DNA of 32,839 nt, taken from contig JAFXZS010000020.1 of assembly GCA_017541105.1 (NCBI GenBank), positions 1 to 32,839 of the forward strand, in the 5' to 3' direction. The notes below the pieces were generated by a model that made no database searches, was not told the DNA's origin, and worked only from the letters and a program-made list of their open reading frames with translations. The position numbers were made by a program, and so were the translations under genes. Source of the DNA: Clostridia bacterium. Its GTDB lineage: Bacteria; Bacillota; Clostridia; Christensenellales; Aristaeellaceae. This document shows, in pieces, positions 1 to 7,835 of this stretch. Every line of letters starts with the position of its first letter. Position 1 is the first letter of the stretch.

Positions 1-1
1 A

Positions 2-1309
2 TGCGCCGTGCTGATGAAGAACGAGGGCAGTCTCCTGCCGCTGAAAGAAAATCAAAAGGTGGCGTTCATCGGAGAATTTGCCGACAAGCCCCGCTATCAG
101 GGTGCCGGCTCCAGCCACATCAACGTGCCCCATGCCGTCAGTGCATTGGAAACGGCAGGCGATGCCGTACTGTATGCCAGGGGTTGCGACACCCACAGCG
201 ACACCACAGGCGATGCGCTGCTGAAGGAAGCCGTCGAAACGGCGAAAAAGGCCGATGTGGCCGTGGTTTTCGCCGGTCTGCCGGACGCCTTTGAAACCGA
301 GGGTGCGGACCGGGAGCATATGCGTCTGCCGGACAACCAGAACGAACTGATCAAAGCCGTTTCGCAAGCCAACCCGCATACCGTGGTGGTACTCCATGGG
401 GGCTCCCCGGTGGAGCTGCCCTGGCTGAATCAGGTACCTGCCGTGCTGTGCGTGTATCTGGGCGGTGAACAGGTGGGCGCGGCCACGGTGGATCTGCTCT
501 ATGGCAGGGTCAACCCCGGCGGCCATCTGGCAGAAACCTGGCCTATCCGCCTGCAGGACAATCCGTCCTACCTCAACTTCCCCGGGGAAGAAGGCGTCGT
601 GACCTATGCCGAGGGCATCTTCGTGGGCTACCGGTATTACGACAAAAAGGAAATGCCCGTGAACTTCTGCTTCGGCCACGGGCTGAGCTATACGAAATTT
701 GAATACAGCAATTTGAAGCTGGATAAAGAAAGCCTCACCGATCAGGACACCCTGAACGTATCCGTGGACGTAAAGAATGTCGGTGCCGTTGCCGGAAAGA
801 CTGCCGTGCAATTGTATGTGAGCGACGTGGAAAGCACTGTGCGCCGTCCTGTGCGGGAGCTTCGGGCCTTTGAAAAAGTCGCTTTGCAGCCCGGCGAAAT
901 CAAAACGGTCGCGTTCACGCTGGATAAGCGGGCCTTCGCTTACTGGGAACCCAAATGCCATGATTTCTTCGTGGAGAGCGGTGAATATGTCATCGAAATC
1001 GGCGAAAGCAGCCGGGATATCCGGATATCGCAGTCCGTCCAGGTGGTAGGTACAGTCGTGCTTCCCTTCACTGTCACCGAAAACACCACCATCGGCCAGC
1101 TCCTCAGGCATCCCAGGGGCAGGGAGATCATCGGGAATATGATGCGCTCCTCCGCCCTGAGCCATGTGGACCAGACGGACACCATGGGCGAAGGCAGCGA
1201 GCGCATGATGCAGGGCATGATGATGGGCATTCAGCTGGGCGCGCTGGTGAGCTATGGCCGCCTGACCCGGAAACAGCTGAAAGACCTGATCGCCACCCTG
1301 AACGCGTGA
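2..1309 (+). CDS. GH3 beta-glucosidase-like enzyme, C-terminal part (5' end outside window)
   Basis: The reading frame is open from base 2, so the gene begins before the window. About 435 residues are visible. The opening stretch (VLMKNEGSLLPL) is the start of the second, alpha/beta sandwich domain of GH3 enzymes. The segment with TEGADREHMRLP carries the glutamate that normally acts as acid/base, and GGEQVGAATVDLLYGRVNPG is typical of the family. A fibronectin-III-like domain follows (about residues 245-350). The tail after it (about 360-433) is a Met-rich helical segment of unknown role. The TIM-barrel domain with the nucleophile Asp is not in the window, so substrate cannot be judged; beta-glucosidase is the commonest activity. 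It is the first visible gene of a plus-strand operon with GH1 and GH78; its stop lies 17 bases before the GH1 start. Confidence 0.88.
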   Translation, partial: CAVLMKNEGSLLPLKENQKVAFIGEFADKPRYQGAGSSHINVPHAVSALETAGDAVLYARGCDTHSDTTGDALLKEAVETAKKADVAVVFAGLPDAFETEGADREHMRLPDNQNELIKAVSQANPHTVVVLHGGSPVELPWLNQVPAVLCVYLGGEQVGAATVDLLYGRVNPGGHLAETWPIRLQDNPSYLNFPGEEGVVTYAEGIFVGYRYYDKKEMPVNFCFGHGLSYTKFEYSNLKLDKESLTDQDTLNVSVDVKNVGAVAGKTAVQLYVSDVESTVRRPVRELRAFEKVALQPGEIKTVAFTLDKRAFAYWEPKCHDFFVESGEYVIEIGESSRDIRISQSVQVVGTVVLPFTVTENTTIGQLLRHPRGREIIGNMMRSSALSHVDQTDTMGEGSERMMQGMMMGIQLGALVSYGRLTRKQLKDLIATLNA

Positions 1310-1326
1310 AAAAGGAGATAAGACTC

Positions 1327-2586
1327 ATGGCACGGTTTGAAAAAGATTTCCTGCTGGGCGCGGCCACCGCGGCCCATCAGGTGGAAGGCAACAATACGAA
1401 CAGCGATAACTGGGCCCAGGAGCAGATGGCTCATTCCAGCTTCGCGGAGCCCAGCGGCAATGCTTGCGACCACTATAACCGTTATGAAGAAGATATTCAA
1501 CTGATGGCGAAGGCCGGGCTGAACGCCTACCGTTTCTCCGTCGAGTGGGCGCGAATCAAGCCGGAGGAAGGCGTATTCAGCGAAAAGGAAACCCGGCACT
1601 ACCGGGAAGTGATCCGCTGCTGCAAGGAAAACGGAATTGAGCCCATCGTCACCCTGCACCATTTTACCAGCCCGGTGTGGCTGATCCGCAAGGGTGGCTG
1701 GGAAGCTGATACCACCCCCGACGATTTCGCCCGGTATGCCCGGTATATCGCAGAGCAGTACGGCAGCGAACTTCAATATATCTGCACCCTCAACGAAGCC
1801 AACATGGGCATCCAGATTGCCGCCGTGGCCCGGCAGATTTTCCAGCAGATGGTAGCTGCGGGAAAGGTGCAGGTGGGCGTGAACCTGGAGGATCTGATGA
1901 AGGGCAATCCCCTTCTGGCAAGGGAAAACCTTGCTGCTTTCGGCACTGAAAAGCCCGCCACCTTCGTGTCTCCCCGTACGGCCCATGGGGATGAAATCGT
2001 GATGCAGGCCCACGCCGCCGCGCGTCAGGCCATTCGGGAAGCCGCTCCCCACATGAAGGTAGGATGGACCCTGAGTTTGCATGACGTGCAATCCGTCCCC
2101 GGCGGTGAAGAAAAGGCAAAGGAAGAATGGGATCAGGAATTCACCCACTATCTGCCCGTGATGGCGGAGGATGATTTCCTGGGCGTGCAGAACTATTCCC
2201 GCACCCTTATCGGCCCGGACGGTTCCCTGCCCGTTCCCGAAGGCAAAGAAAAGACCCAGATGGAATATGAATACTATCCCGAGGGTATCGCTCATGTGCT
2301 GCACCGGGTGGCGAAGGATTTTCAAGGCGATCTGATCGTGACGGAGAACGGGATCGCCACCGCGGACGACAGCCGCCGCGCAGCCTTTATCGACACAGCG
2401 ACCCAGGGTGTTGCGGATTGCATTTCCGAAGGCCTGCCAGTAAAGGGCTATCTGTATTGGAGTCTGCTGGACAACTTTGAATGGCAGAAGGGCTATGCCA
2501 TGACCTTCGGGCTGGTGGGCGTAGACCGTGCCACGCAGAAGCGTTTCCCCAAAGAAAGCCTGTATGCCCTGGGAAAACTAAGATAA
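1327..2586 (+). CDS. GH1 family beta-glycosidase
   Basis: A 419-residue cytoplasmic TIM-barrel glycosidase without signal peptide. GH1 hallmarks are clear: FLLGAATAAHQVEGN near the N-terminus, YRFSVEWARI, the acid/base Glu157 in TLNEAN, the nucleophile Glu340 in VTENG, and the aglycone-site motif LLDNFEW near the C-terminus. The start is set at the ATG at 1327 because AAAGGAG lies 9 bases upstream (1311-1317); an in-frame GTG at 1306 overlaps the GH3 stop but has no better site. The family hydrolyses beta-linked glucosides, galactosides or their 6-phosphates with retention. No PTS gene is nearby, so a non-phosphorylated substrate is more likely. A middle insert (about residues 160-215) is shorter and less typical than in classic BglA, so exact specificity is open. 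Confidence 0.9.
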   Translation: MARFEKDFLLGAATAAHQVEGNNTNSDNWAQEQMAHSSFAEPSGNACDHYNRYEEDIQLMAKAGLNAYRFSVEWARIKPEEGVFSEKETRHYREVIRCCKENGIEPIVTLHHFTSPVWLIRKGGWEADTTPDDFARYARYIAEQYGSELQYICTLNEANMGIQIAAVARQIFQQMVAAGKVQVGVNLEDLMKGNPLLARENLAAFGTEKPATFVSPRTAHGDEIVMQAHAAARQAIREAAPHMKVGWTLSLHDVQSVPGGEEKAKEEWDQEFTHYLPVMAEDDFLGVQNYSRTLIGPDGSLPVPEGKEKTQMEYEYYPEGIAHVLHRVAKDFQGDLIVTENGIATADDSRRAAFIDTATQGVADCISEGLPVKGYLYWSLLDNFEWQKGYAMTFGLVGVDRATQKRFPKESLYALGKLR

Positions 2587-2606
2587 TAAAAAACGAGGAT
2601 ACAGCC

Positions 2607-4856
2607 ATGAAAGAACGAACGCAATGGATTCGGATTCCCCGGGAAGAATTGGCGCGCAAGCAGATTTTCCACGGTGATCTGGGGGAACGGTTCGCCTATT
2701 TCCGCTGTGAACAGACGCTTCCTAAAGATGCCCATCTGACCGCTTGCGTCACGGCTGTTTCCCGTTATCGGCTGTGGGTCAACGGAAAGCCTGTGCTGTC
2801 CGGCCCCTGCAAAGGCGATCTGAACCGGCAGTATTATGAAACCGTGGAGCTGACACCGTATCTGCGGACAGGAAAAAACGTCTTCGCTGTGCAGGTGCTG
2901 TTCAACGACCCGGACATTGCCAGAGATCAAACGGATACCCGCGCAGCAATTTACGGCGTGGTCGGCGCGGGCAACTGTCATGCCCTGGCGGTGGACGGGG
3001 AAATCATCAGCGCGGACGGGAAAACGGTCGGCTCCGTCACCACCGGCCTGGCCCCCTGGAAGGTCTGGCTTGACAATACCTTTTATCTCAAATCCACACA
3101 GTATTCCGTCTATCTTGGCGCGGTGGAGGAAAGTGTGGATTTCCGCGTATCGCCGGATGATTGGAAAACGGTCGGTTACGATGATTTCAGTTGGCAGAAT
3201 GCCTTGCCCTATGGCCCGGTCATTTTATCCCCGCTTTTCCAGAGCGTGGGGCTGATCCCCCGGGTACACGTGATCCCCCGGGAAATCCCGCTGCTGGAGG
3301 AAAAAGAATGCTCCTTTGCCAGCGTCATCAAACGGGGAAAAGAGATCATTCTGGATGCGGGCGTGCATGTGAATGGCTATCCCCGGTTTAACATGGAGGG
3401 GGATACGGGCACGGAAATTACCATCACCTATCTGGAACGCTTCGGCGACGGAACAGACGGGCAGCGCATCGACGATTTGAACGGCAGCGTATCCGGCCGG
3501 GCCGATCACATTATTCTGAATGGGAAGCCGCTTTGTTACGAGCCCTTCTGGGTGCGCACCTTCCGGTATATTGTCATTTCCGGCGGACAATTCACCCAAT
3601 CCCCCGTCTACCGGAAAACAGGCTATCCGCTGCCTGTACAATCCGGCATCTCTTCTTCTGTACCGTGGGTGGAAAAGGTGTGGGGCATGTGCGTACGCAC
3701 GCTGCAAAACTGTATGCTGGAAACCTATATGGACTGCCCGTATTACGAGCAATTACAGTTCATCATGGACACCCGGCTGCAAATGCTGTTTAATTATGCG
3801 GTCAGCAACGACACACAACTGGCGAAAAAAGCCCTGCTGGATTTCCATTGCGGAATACGGCCTGAAGGCCTGCTGCCCGGTAAAACGCCCGCGGCCTATT
3901 GCCAGGTGATCTCCACCTTCTCCCTGCATTATGTCTTTGCCCTGTGGGAGTATGTGGAGCATACGGGCGATACCGCCCTGGGCCGCCTGTACCGCCCGGA
4001 CATTGACCGGATCCTGGATTATTACGATGGAAAGCGGGATGAAACCGGGCTGGTGGGCTCCATCGGCTTTTGGCCGTTCATCGACTGGCAGGACGACTGG
4101 AAGGAAACCGGCGGCGTTTCGCCCGCTTACTTTGAAGGCCCCAGCGCCATCATCAATCTGATGTACGCCTACGCCTTGGAATGCGGGGCGAAGCTGTATG
4201 AAGCCACAGGCCGACCCGGAACGGCGGAGGAATACCGTCAGCGTCGGGAAGATATTCTGTCTAAAGTAAAAGAATTGTGCTTTGATCCTGATCAGGGTAT
4301 GGTTCGGGAAGGCCCGGCCTGCCGGCAGTTTACCCGCCACGCCCAGGCTTGGGCAGTGATCAACGGAATGTTTACGGAGGCTGAAAGCAGGCGCGCGCTG
4401 CAAGCATCCTTGAGCTGTCCGCCCTGCTCATTCTCCACATCCTATGAATGGTTCCGAGCCTTGGAAAGGGCCGGGATGGAGGAGCAGATGCGCCGGGATC
4501 TGGACGCCTGGATCCGCCTCCTTTCCCGGGGCAGCACCACCTGTCCAGAGGAGCCCCATCATCCCCGCAGCGAATGCCACGCCTGGAGCGCGCTGCCGCT
4601 GTATGAATTCATGCGGACGCTGGCAGGCGTCCGGCTGGAAAACCGCAAAATCATCATTCAGCCCCATCTGCTCAATCTGCCCGACTTGTCCGGCACGGCC
4701 ATTACGCCCTTGGGGCCTGTGCAATATCATTATCAGCGCTATGCCAACGGCACCATACGCTATGAGCTGACACTGCCGGAGCAAGCGGAAGGATGTCTGA
4801 TCGCGCTTGATGGAACACAAACGCACGTAAAAGGGCAACTGTCTATTACAAAATAA
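2607..4856 (+). CDS. GH78 alpha-L-rhamnosidase
   Basis: A 749-residue protein without signal peptide, predicted to remove terminal alpha-L-rhamnose from oligosaccharides or glycosides in the cytoplasm by an inverting mechanism. The N-terminal half has beta-sandwich carbohydrate-binding modules (YRLWVNGKPVLSGP and the NVFAVQVLF strand). The (alpha/alpha)6 barrel starts near residue 360 with YMDCPYYEQLQFIMDTR. Asp376, Glu381 and Asp388 reproduce the 5 and 7 residue spacing of Asp567, Glu572 and Asp579 of the Bacillus sp. GL1 enzyme RhaB. SECHAWSA and a C-terminal beta domain follow. The ATG at 2607 is preceded by ACGAGGA and lies 20 bases after the GH1 stop; an upstream in-frame start at 2481 lies inside GH1 and is rejected. 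It is the last gene of this operon. Confidence 0.9.
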   Translation: MKERTQWIRIPREELARKQIFHGDLGERFAYFRCEQTLPKDAHLTACVTAVSRYRLWVNGKPVLSGPCKGDLNRQYYETVELTPYLRTGKNVFAVQVLFNDPDIARDQTDTRAAIYGVVGAGNCHALAVDGEIISADGKTVGSVTTGLAPWKVWLDNTFYLKSTQYSVYLGAVEESVDFRVSPDDWKTVGYDDFSWQNALPYGPVILSPLFQSVGLIPRVHVIPREIPLLEEKECSFASVIKRGKEIILDAGVHVNGYPRFNMEGDTGTEITITYLERFGDGTDGQRIDDLNGSVSGRADHIILNGKPLCYEPFWVRTFRYIVISGGQFTQSPVYRKTGYPLPVQSGISSSVPWVEKVWGMCVRTLQNCMLETYMDCPYYEQLQFIMDTRLQMLFNYAVSNDTQLAKKALLDFHCGIRPEGLLPGKTPAAYCQVISTFSLHYVFALWEYVEHTGDTALGRLYRPDIDRILDYYDGKRDETGLVGSIGFWPFIDWQDDWKETGGVSPAYFEGPSAIINLMYAYALECGAKLYEATGRPGTAEEYRQRREDILSKVKELCFDPDQGMVREGPACRQFTRHAQAWAVINGMFTEAESRRALQASLSCPPCSFSTSYEWFRALERAGMEEQMRRDLDAWIRLLSRGSTTCPEEPHHPRSECHAWSALPLYEFMRTLAGVRLENRKIIIQPHLLNLPDLSGTAITPLGPVQYHYQRYANGTIRYELTLPEQAEGCLIALDGTQTHVKGQLSITK

Positions 4857-4884
4857 TCATAGAACAATGCAAGCATCAATAGCC

Positions 4885-5004
4885 TCATGCTAATAATGAT
4901 ATTATATGAGCGAAATCCCCCCAAATAATCACATTTTCACCTGGGAGAATTACAAAAATTCGGGGGCATTCCTCTCCCGGGTTTGCGTAGCTTAACGGCA
5001 TCAT
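4885..5004 (-). pseudogene. feoA: Shortened feoA-like remnant (39 codons)
   Basis: A minus-strand reading frame beginning MMPLSYANPGEEC, which closely resembles the start of clostridial FeoA (small SH3-like partner of the ferrous iron transporter FeoB). A normal FeoA has about 70-75 residues; this one ends after 39, and the middle (the GG...LGF segment) is missing. The end (PGENVIIWGD) could derive from the usual GGNVIVNVKDSR stretch. A strong GGAGG site lies just upstream, and a promoter with an operator-like dyad precedes it. No feoB follows; the frame runs toward the end of the rhamnosidase gene. I read it as a leftover of a feo operon destroyed by an internal deletion. It might still be translated as a short peptide. 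The FeoA similarity is from memory of the family. Confidence 0.5.
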
Positions 5005-5032
5005 CGTTCCGCCTCCAAAGTGTTTTGCTTGC

Positions 5033-5066
5033 GTTAGTTCTGCCTAACACGGATAGAATTATAGCA
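5033..5066 (-). promoter_or_regulatory. Extended -10 promoter with GTTAG-N6-CTAAC operator (feoA side)
   Basis: On the minus strand TTGTGC is followed directly by TATAAT (5058-5063), giving a TGnTATAAT extended -10 element; no good -35 is seen. Nine bases further downstream lies the perfect dyad GTTAG-GCAGAA-CTAAC (5033-5048), where a bound repressor would cover the transcription start. The dyad resembles the TTAG/CTAA half-sites of DtxR-type metal regulators, which would fit feo control, but the regulator is inferred. Confidence 0.55.
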
Positions 5067-5174
5067 CAACTCCTTTGATATCGTTATCCTGAAATTGACT
5101 TCTTTTGTATTTTCATTTGTCTGATATTCACATTTTTATACTTTTTTACGTAAATAATGGAAAAGTATGTTAGA

Positions 5175-5212
5175 TTGTGCTAATATATGCTCGATAGTTA
5201 GTTTTATCTAAT
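5175..5212 (+). promoter_or_regulatory. Extended -10 promoter with matching GTTAG-N6-CTAAT operator (araC side)
   Basis: The plus strand shows the same arrangement as the feoA side: TTGTGC directly before TAATAT (5181-5186), ten bases, then GTTAG-TTTTAT-CTAAT (5197-5212). The dyad extends to GATAGTTAG/CTAATTATC (5193-5216, 8 of 9 pairs). Read on the plus strand, the two 16-base operators agree at 12 positions, and all four differences are transitions. It would drive the small AraC gene at 5244. Confidence 0.5.
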
Positions 5213-5243
5213 TATCAAAATGGTTTGATGGAGGAAATGCGGT

Positions 5244-5666
5244 ATGATCAGCGGATCGGACAGGACAGGAAAAAGCGCCGTTGCCGGAAAGAAGAAATCC
5301 AGCGGGGAAATCCTTTCCCAGGCCGCTTCCGAGTATATTGAAACGCACTGTAAAGAGAGGTTCTCGCTTCAGAAAATGGCGGACAACCTGTTCGTCAACG
5401 GGAATTATCTCCTGCGAGTCTTCAAGAAGCATATCGGGTATACTCCCCTGGCTTACCATAACTATATCCGCTGCGAGCGGGCCAAGGAACTGCTGGCCGG
5501 CTCCGGGGAGGAGATCTCTGAGATCGGTGAAACGGTAGGATTCGTCTCCTCCGCCCATTTTTCCCATGTCTTCAAAAAGATGGAAGGCTGCACGCCCACG
5601 GAATACAGGATCAGCAGCCGGACGTCCCAGAAAACGGAAACCGGATATGAAACGGACACATTGTGA
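5244..5666 (+). CDS. Small AraC-family DNA-binding protein (HTH domain only)
   Basis: A 140-residue protein made of one AraC-type DNA-binding domain (about residues 22-122). The first helix-turn-helix lies around FSLQKMADNLFVNGNYLLRVFK. The second, better conserved one contains ISEIGETVGFVSSAHFSHVFKK followed by the usual TPTEYR. The N-terminus is a short basic Ser/Lys-rich stretch, and there is no sensor domain. Such a protein either binds DNA constitutively or is controlled by its own level. The start at 5244 has GGAGG about 10 bases upstream. Its promoter carries the same operator-like dyad as the feoA remnant, so it may belong to a metal-responsive circuit (inference). The gene is followed by two hairpins and then by membrane protein genes on the same strand. 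Confidence 0.85.
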   Translation: MISGSDRTGKSAVAGKKKSSGEILSQAASEYIETHCKERFSLQKMADNLFVNGNYLLRVFKKHIGYTPLAYHNYIRCERAKELLAGSGEEISEIGETVGFVSSAHFSHVFKKMEGCTPTEYRISSRTSQKTETGYETDTL

Positions 5667-5679
5667 TTCCCGTCCCGTT

Positions 5680-5700
5680 GGGAGCATATCCGATGCTCCC
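5680..5700 (+). repeat. Perfect 8-bp hairpin after the small AraC gene
   Basis: GGGAGCAT and ATGCTCCC (5680-5687 and 5693-5700) pair around a 5-base loop, 14 bases after the stop codon. No T-run follows, so it may protect the transcript end rather than terminate. Confidence 0.5.
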
Positions 5701-5736
5701 GGCCGCCGCGCCGGGAGAAACATAGCCGCGGTCTTT

Positions 5737-5767
5737 CCCCTGCGCCTGAAGCGCGGGGGATTTCTTT
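5737..5767 (+). terminator. Probable rho-independent terminator
   Basis: CCCCTGCGC and GCGCGGGG pair with one bulged T around a short CTGAA loop, followed by ATTTCTTT. It sits between the small AraC gene and the membrane protein genes, suggesting these are separate units. Confidence 0.5.
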
Positions 5768-5851
5768 GAAAAAGCCTCCTTTCTTTCTCCGGCCCCGCGT
5801 GGTAAAATAAAATGTCATATCCCGTTACTACGCTGAAAAGGAAATATGAAT

Positions 5852-7225
5852 ATGGGCAGAAAAAAAACCGCGGTGCAGAAGGCTCCGCGCAGCAAATGGC
5901 ATGAGCATACCGCAGAAAAGGATATCCGCTACCGGGGACCTTTGAACTACCAGCATTTCCAGATCCTCGGCTGGCTGTGCATCGTCGTCTCCCAGGTGGG
6001 GCTGATTCTGTCCATCGGCGAACGTTTGGGCAATTTGCCGGAATCCTTCGCCGGCCTGACGCAGCCGGTAACTTTCCTGTCCTTCCTATCCCTTCCCTTC
6101 CTGCTGATCGCCAATTTTGCGCAGATCATGAACGGACAGAAATCCTACAGGTTCCTTCTGCTCAAAAACTTCGGCGCCGCTGCCGCGGTCTTTGCCTTCT
6201 ACGCCTTTGTCCTGCACCGGTATCTGCTCGGAACGATCGATATGGTCAACGACGGGACAGTGCCAAGCATGGACGTGCTCCTGAATATCATGGAGGATGT
6301 CGCGCCGGAAGGCGTCCTGTGTTTCAATATCTTTGTCGACCTGTTCCTGTGCACCCTGGTGATGTTCTTCCTGAATTACGAACCGAAGAGGATCTTTACC
6401 GGAAAAAGCAGGTTCATCTTCCGCGCGTTCGCGCTGCTGCCGATCGCCTATGAAGTGGGCAGTATCGCCCTGAAAGTCCTGGCGTACAGGAAACAGGTTA
6501 CAGTCTCCCCTTACCTGTATCCGCTGTTCACGGTCAAGCCCCCGATGACCTTTGTCCTGTTCATCGTCCTCGCCGTATATATCAAGACGCGGGAACTGCG
6601 TTTCCGGCGGCACGGAAAAACGCATGAGGAGTATAAAGCTTTCCTGAACACAAAAAAGAACTCCTGGGATTTCTCCCTTTTCCTTTCGATCGCCCTTGTC
6701 ATCATCAGCATTGCGGACATCGCCGCCTATTTCCTGGCGTCGGTCATTGAAACAATTATTCTGGGGTTCACGGAAGAAGCGATGGAATCCTACCATTCGA
6801 TTGCCATCGTCATGGGGTTCGGGGATTCCATTCCCCTTTTCTTCCTCGCCCCGCTGGTCCTGCTGTTCTCCTATACCCGGGAACCCAGGAACAAGATGAT
6901 AAGCATGCTGATCCCGGCCGCCTCCTTCGCAATGATTCTGATGCTCTATGTGGAAGCCATCCACCAGGCGATCCCGATGTTCGGTCTGCCTAAGATCAAC
7001 ATGCAGGTGGTCACCGATCCTTCGTATGTCCCGGAAGGCCTTTCCGAAAACGGTTCGGACATGACCCTGGAAGAACTGATGGAAATCTATCCCGAACTGC
7101 GGGAAATGATGGGCGAAGAAGCCCTGTCCGGGGATACGCCCTCGGAAGACGTTTCCGGCGAAGATGCTCCGGCGGAAGAAGCCCCGGCGGATACCGCGCC
7201 GGTCCGGGATGGGAATGATCCATGA
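5852..7225 (+). CDS. Uncharacterised polytopic membrane protein with acidic tail
   Basis: About 457 residues. I do not recognise a family. The N-terminus is basic and cytoplasmic-looking (RKKTAVQKAPRSK), then about nine hydrophobic segments follow (for example ILGWLCIVVSQVGLILSI, FALLPIAYEVGSIALKVL, LFLSIALVIISIADIAAYFL, MISMLIPAASFAMILMLYV). After about residue 405 the chain becomes a soluble tail very rich in Glu, Asp, Ala and Pro, with repeats of the form EDAPAEEAPAD. AAAAGGA (5836-5842) fits the ATG at 5852 with about 9-base spacing; an ATG at 5846 is possible. The 3' end overlaps the next gene by 17 bases, so the two are likely translated together. No transporter or enzyme signature was seen; a structural, sensing or export role cannot be told apart. 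Confidence 0.8.
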   Translation: MGRKKTAVQKAPRSKWHEHTAEKDIRYRGPLNYQHFQILGWLCIVVSQVGLILSIGERLGNLPESFAGLTQPVTFLSFLSLPFLLIANFAQIMNGQKSYRFLLLKNFGAAAAVFAFYAFVLHRYLLGTIDMVNDGTVPSMDVLLNIMEDVAPEGVLCFNIFVDLFLCTLVMFFLNYEPKRIFTGKSRFIFRAFALLPIAYEVGSIALKVLAYRKQVTVSPYLYPLFTVKPPMTFVLFIVLAVYIKTRELRFRRHGKTHEEYKAFLNTKKNSWDFSLFLSIALVIISIADIAAYFLASVIETIILGFTEEAMESYHSIAIVMGFGDSIPLFFLAPLVLLFSYTREPRNKMISMLIPAASFAMILMLYVEAIHQAIPMFGLPKINMQVVTDPSYVPEGLSENGSDMTLEELMEIYPELREMMGEEALSGDTPSEDVSGEDAPAEEAPADTAPVRDGNDP

Positions 7226-7754
7226 AGATCCGGAACCTGAAGATAACCGAACCTTTTTGACGATCCTGCAGGGGTTTCTTCTGCTGGTGATCCTTTCCTC
7301 ACTGTTTTCCGTAAGTGTGAGCCTGATTCTGTATCCTTTCGCTGAATCCGGGAACCTGACGGACGAGATCGCGACCATTGCGGTACAGCAGGAAAGCGCG
7401 TTGCCGGACACGGAATCCGGAACCGCGTCCGGCCATCCGAAACCGGCGGAACATGTAACGTCTGAACAGGCGGCCGCGGTTCAGGAAAACGTGGATCAAA
7501 TGACCGAAAATCTTGGCGACATGGCCGAAAATATCGGGCCGTTCCAGCCTTTTGCCGTCTGCATGTATGCCGCCCTTTCCGTTCTTTTCGTGCTGTTCAC
7601 GGTCATCGGCCGCAAAACAGAAAGATATCCCGTTCTCCGTTCTCGGAAAAGCCCGTCGCCACGATCGAATGGGAATGACACTGACGACCGCCTGTGGCGG
7701 AAATCTCGTCAATGTCATTCCCAACCAAAAAGGAGCGATCTGCACAGTGTGTAG
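7209..7754 (+). CDS. Uncharacterised bitopic membrane protein, C-terminus altered by a repeat
   Basis: About 181 residues, overlapping the end of the preceding membrane protein gene (start at 7209 or the ATG at 7215). Two hydrophobic helices (about residues 20-45, FLLLVILSSLFSVSVSLIL, and about 118-138, AVCMYAALSVLFVLFTVIG) flank a polar loop rich in Glu, Ala and Gln with a short helical run (QAAAVQENVDQMTENLGDMAENIG). This is like the loop of a small envelope or accessory protein. From about residue 145 the sequence becomes basic and low-complexity, and the DNA runs into the 7671-7722 palindrome. The original protein probably ended near the second helix, and the last 35 or so residues may be repeat-derived. 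The family is not recognised. It likely works with the neighbouring polytopic protein. Confidence 0.6.
   Translation: MGMIHEDPEPEDNRTFLTILQGFLLLVILSSLFSVSVSLILYPFAESGNLTDEIATIAVQQESALPDTESGTASGHPKPAEHVTSEQAAAVQENVDQMTENLGDMAENIGPFQPFAVCMYAALSVLFVLFTVIGRKTERYPVLRSRKSPSPRSNGNDTDDRLWRKSRQCHSQPKRSDLHSV
7671..7722. repeat. Large nested palindrome (MITE- or REP-like)
   Basis: Arms of 17 bases (GGGAATGACACTGACGA at 7671-7687 and its complement at 7706-7722, 16 of 17 pairs) enclose a second perfect hairpin CCGCC-TGT-GGCGG (7688-7700). No transposase is nearby. It overlaps the 3' end of the bitopic membrane protein gene. Its form suggests a short non-autonomous repetitive element. Confidence 0.6.
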
Positions 7755-7788
7755 TCGCGACTGTTGAGGTTGCGGATAATGATTGCAC

Positions 7789-7835
7789 AAAACCCGGGTC
7801 GCCTCATTTTTCATCGGCGCCCGGGTTTTCTTTTT
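7789..7835. terminator. Strong bidirectional terminator
   Basis: AAAACCCGGG (7789-7798) pairs perfectly with CCCGGGTTTT (7820-7829) and is followed by CTTTTT. The A-run on the other side lets it work for the minus strand too. It ends the membrane-gene unit and could also stop the long minus-strand operon. Confidence 0.75.

Noticed and set aside
1252-2325. A 357-codon minus-strand frame opposite GH1
   Set aside because: GH1 catalytic motifs are all on the plus strand; this frame is a shadow.
4970-5048. Possible tRNA-like stretch with CCCGGGTTTGCG
   Set aside because: No cloverleaf could be drawn; the bases are explained by the feoA-like start, its ribosome site and the operator.
6086-7411. 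A 441-codon minus-strand frame opposite the polytopic membrane protein
   Set aside because: Highly charged antisense pattern; the plus strand encodes regular hydrophobic helices with a good ribosome site.
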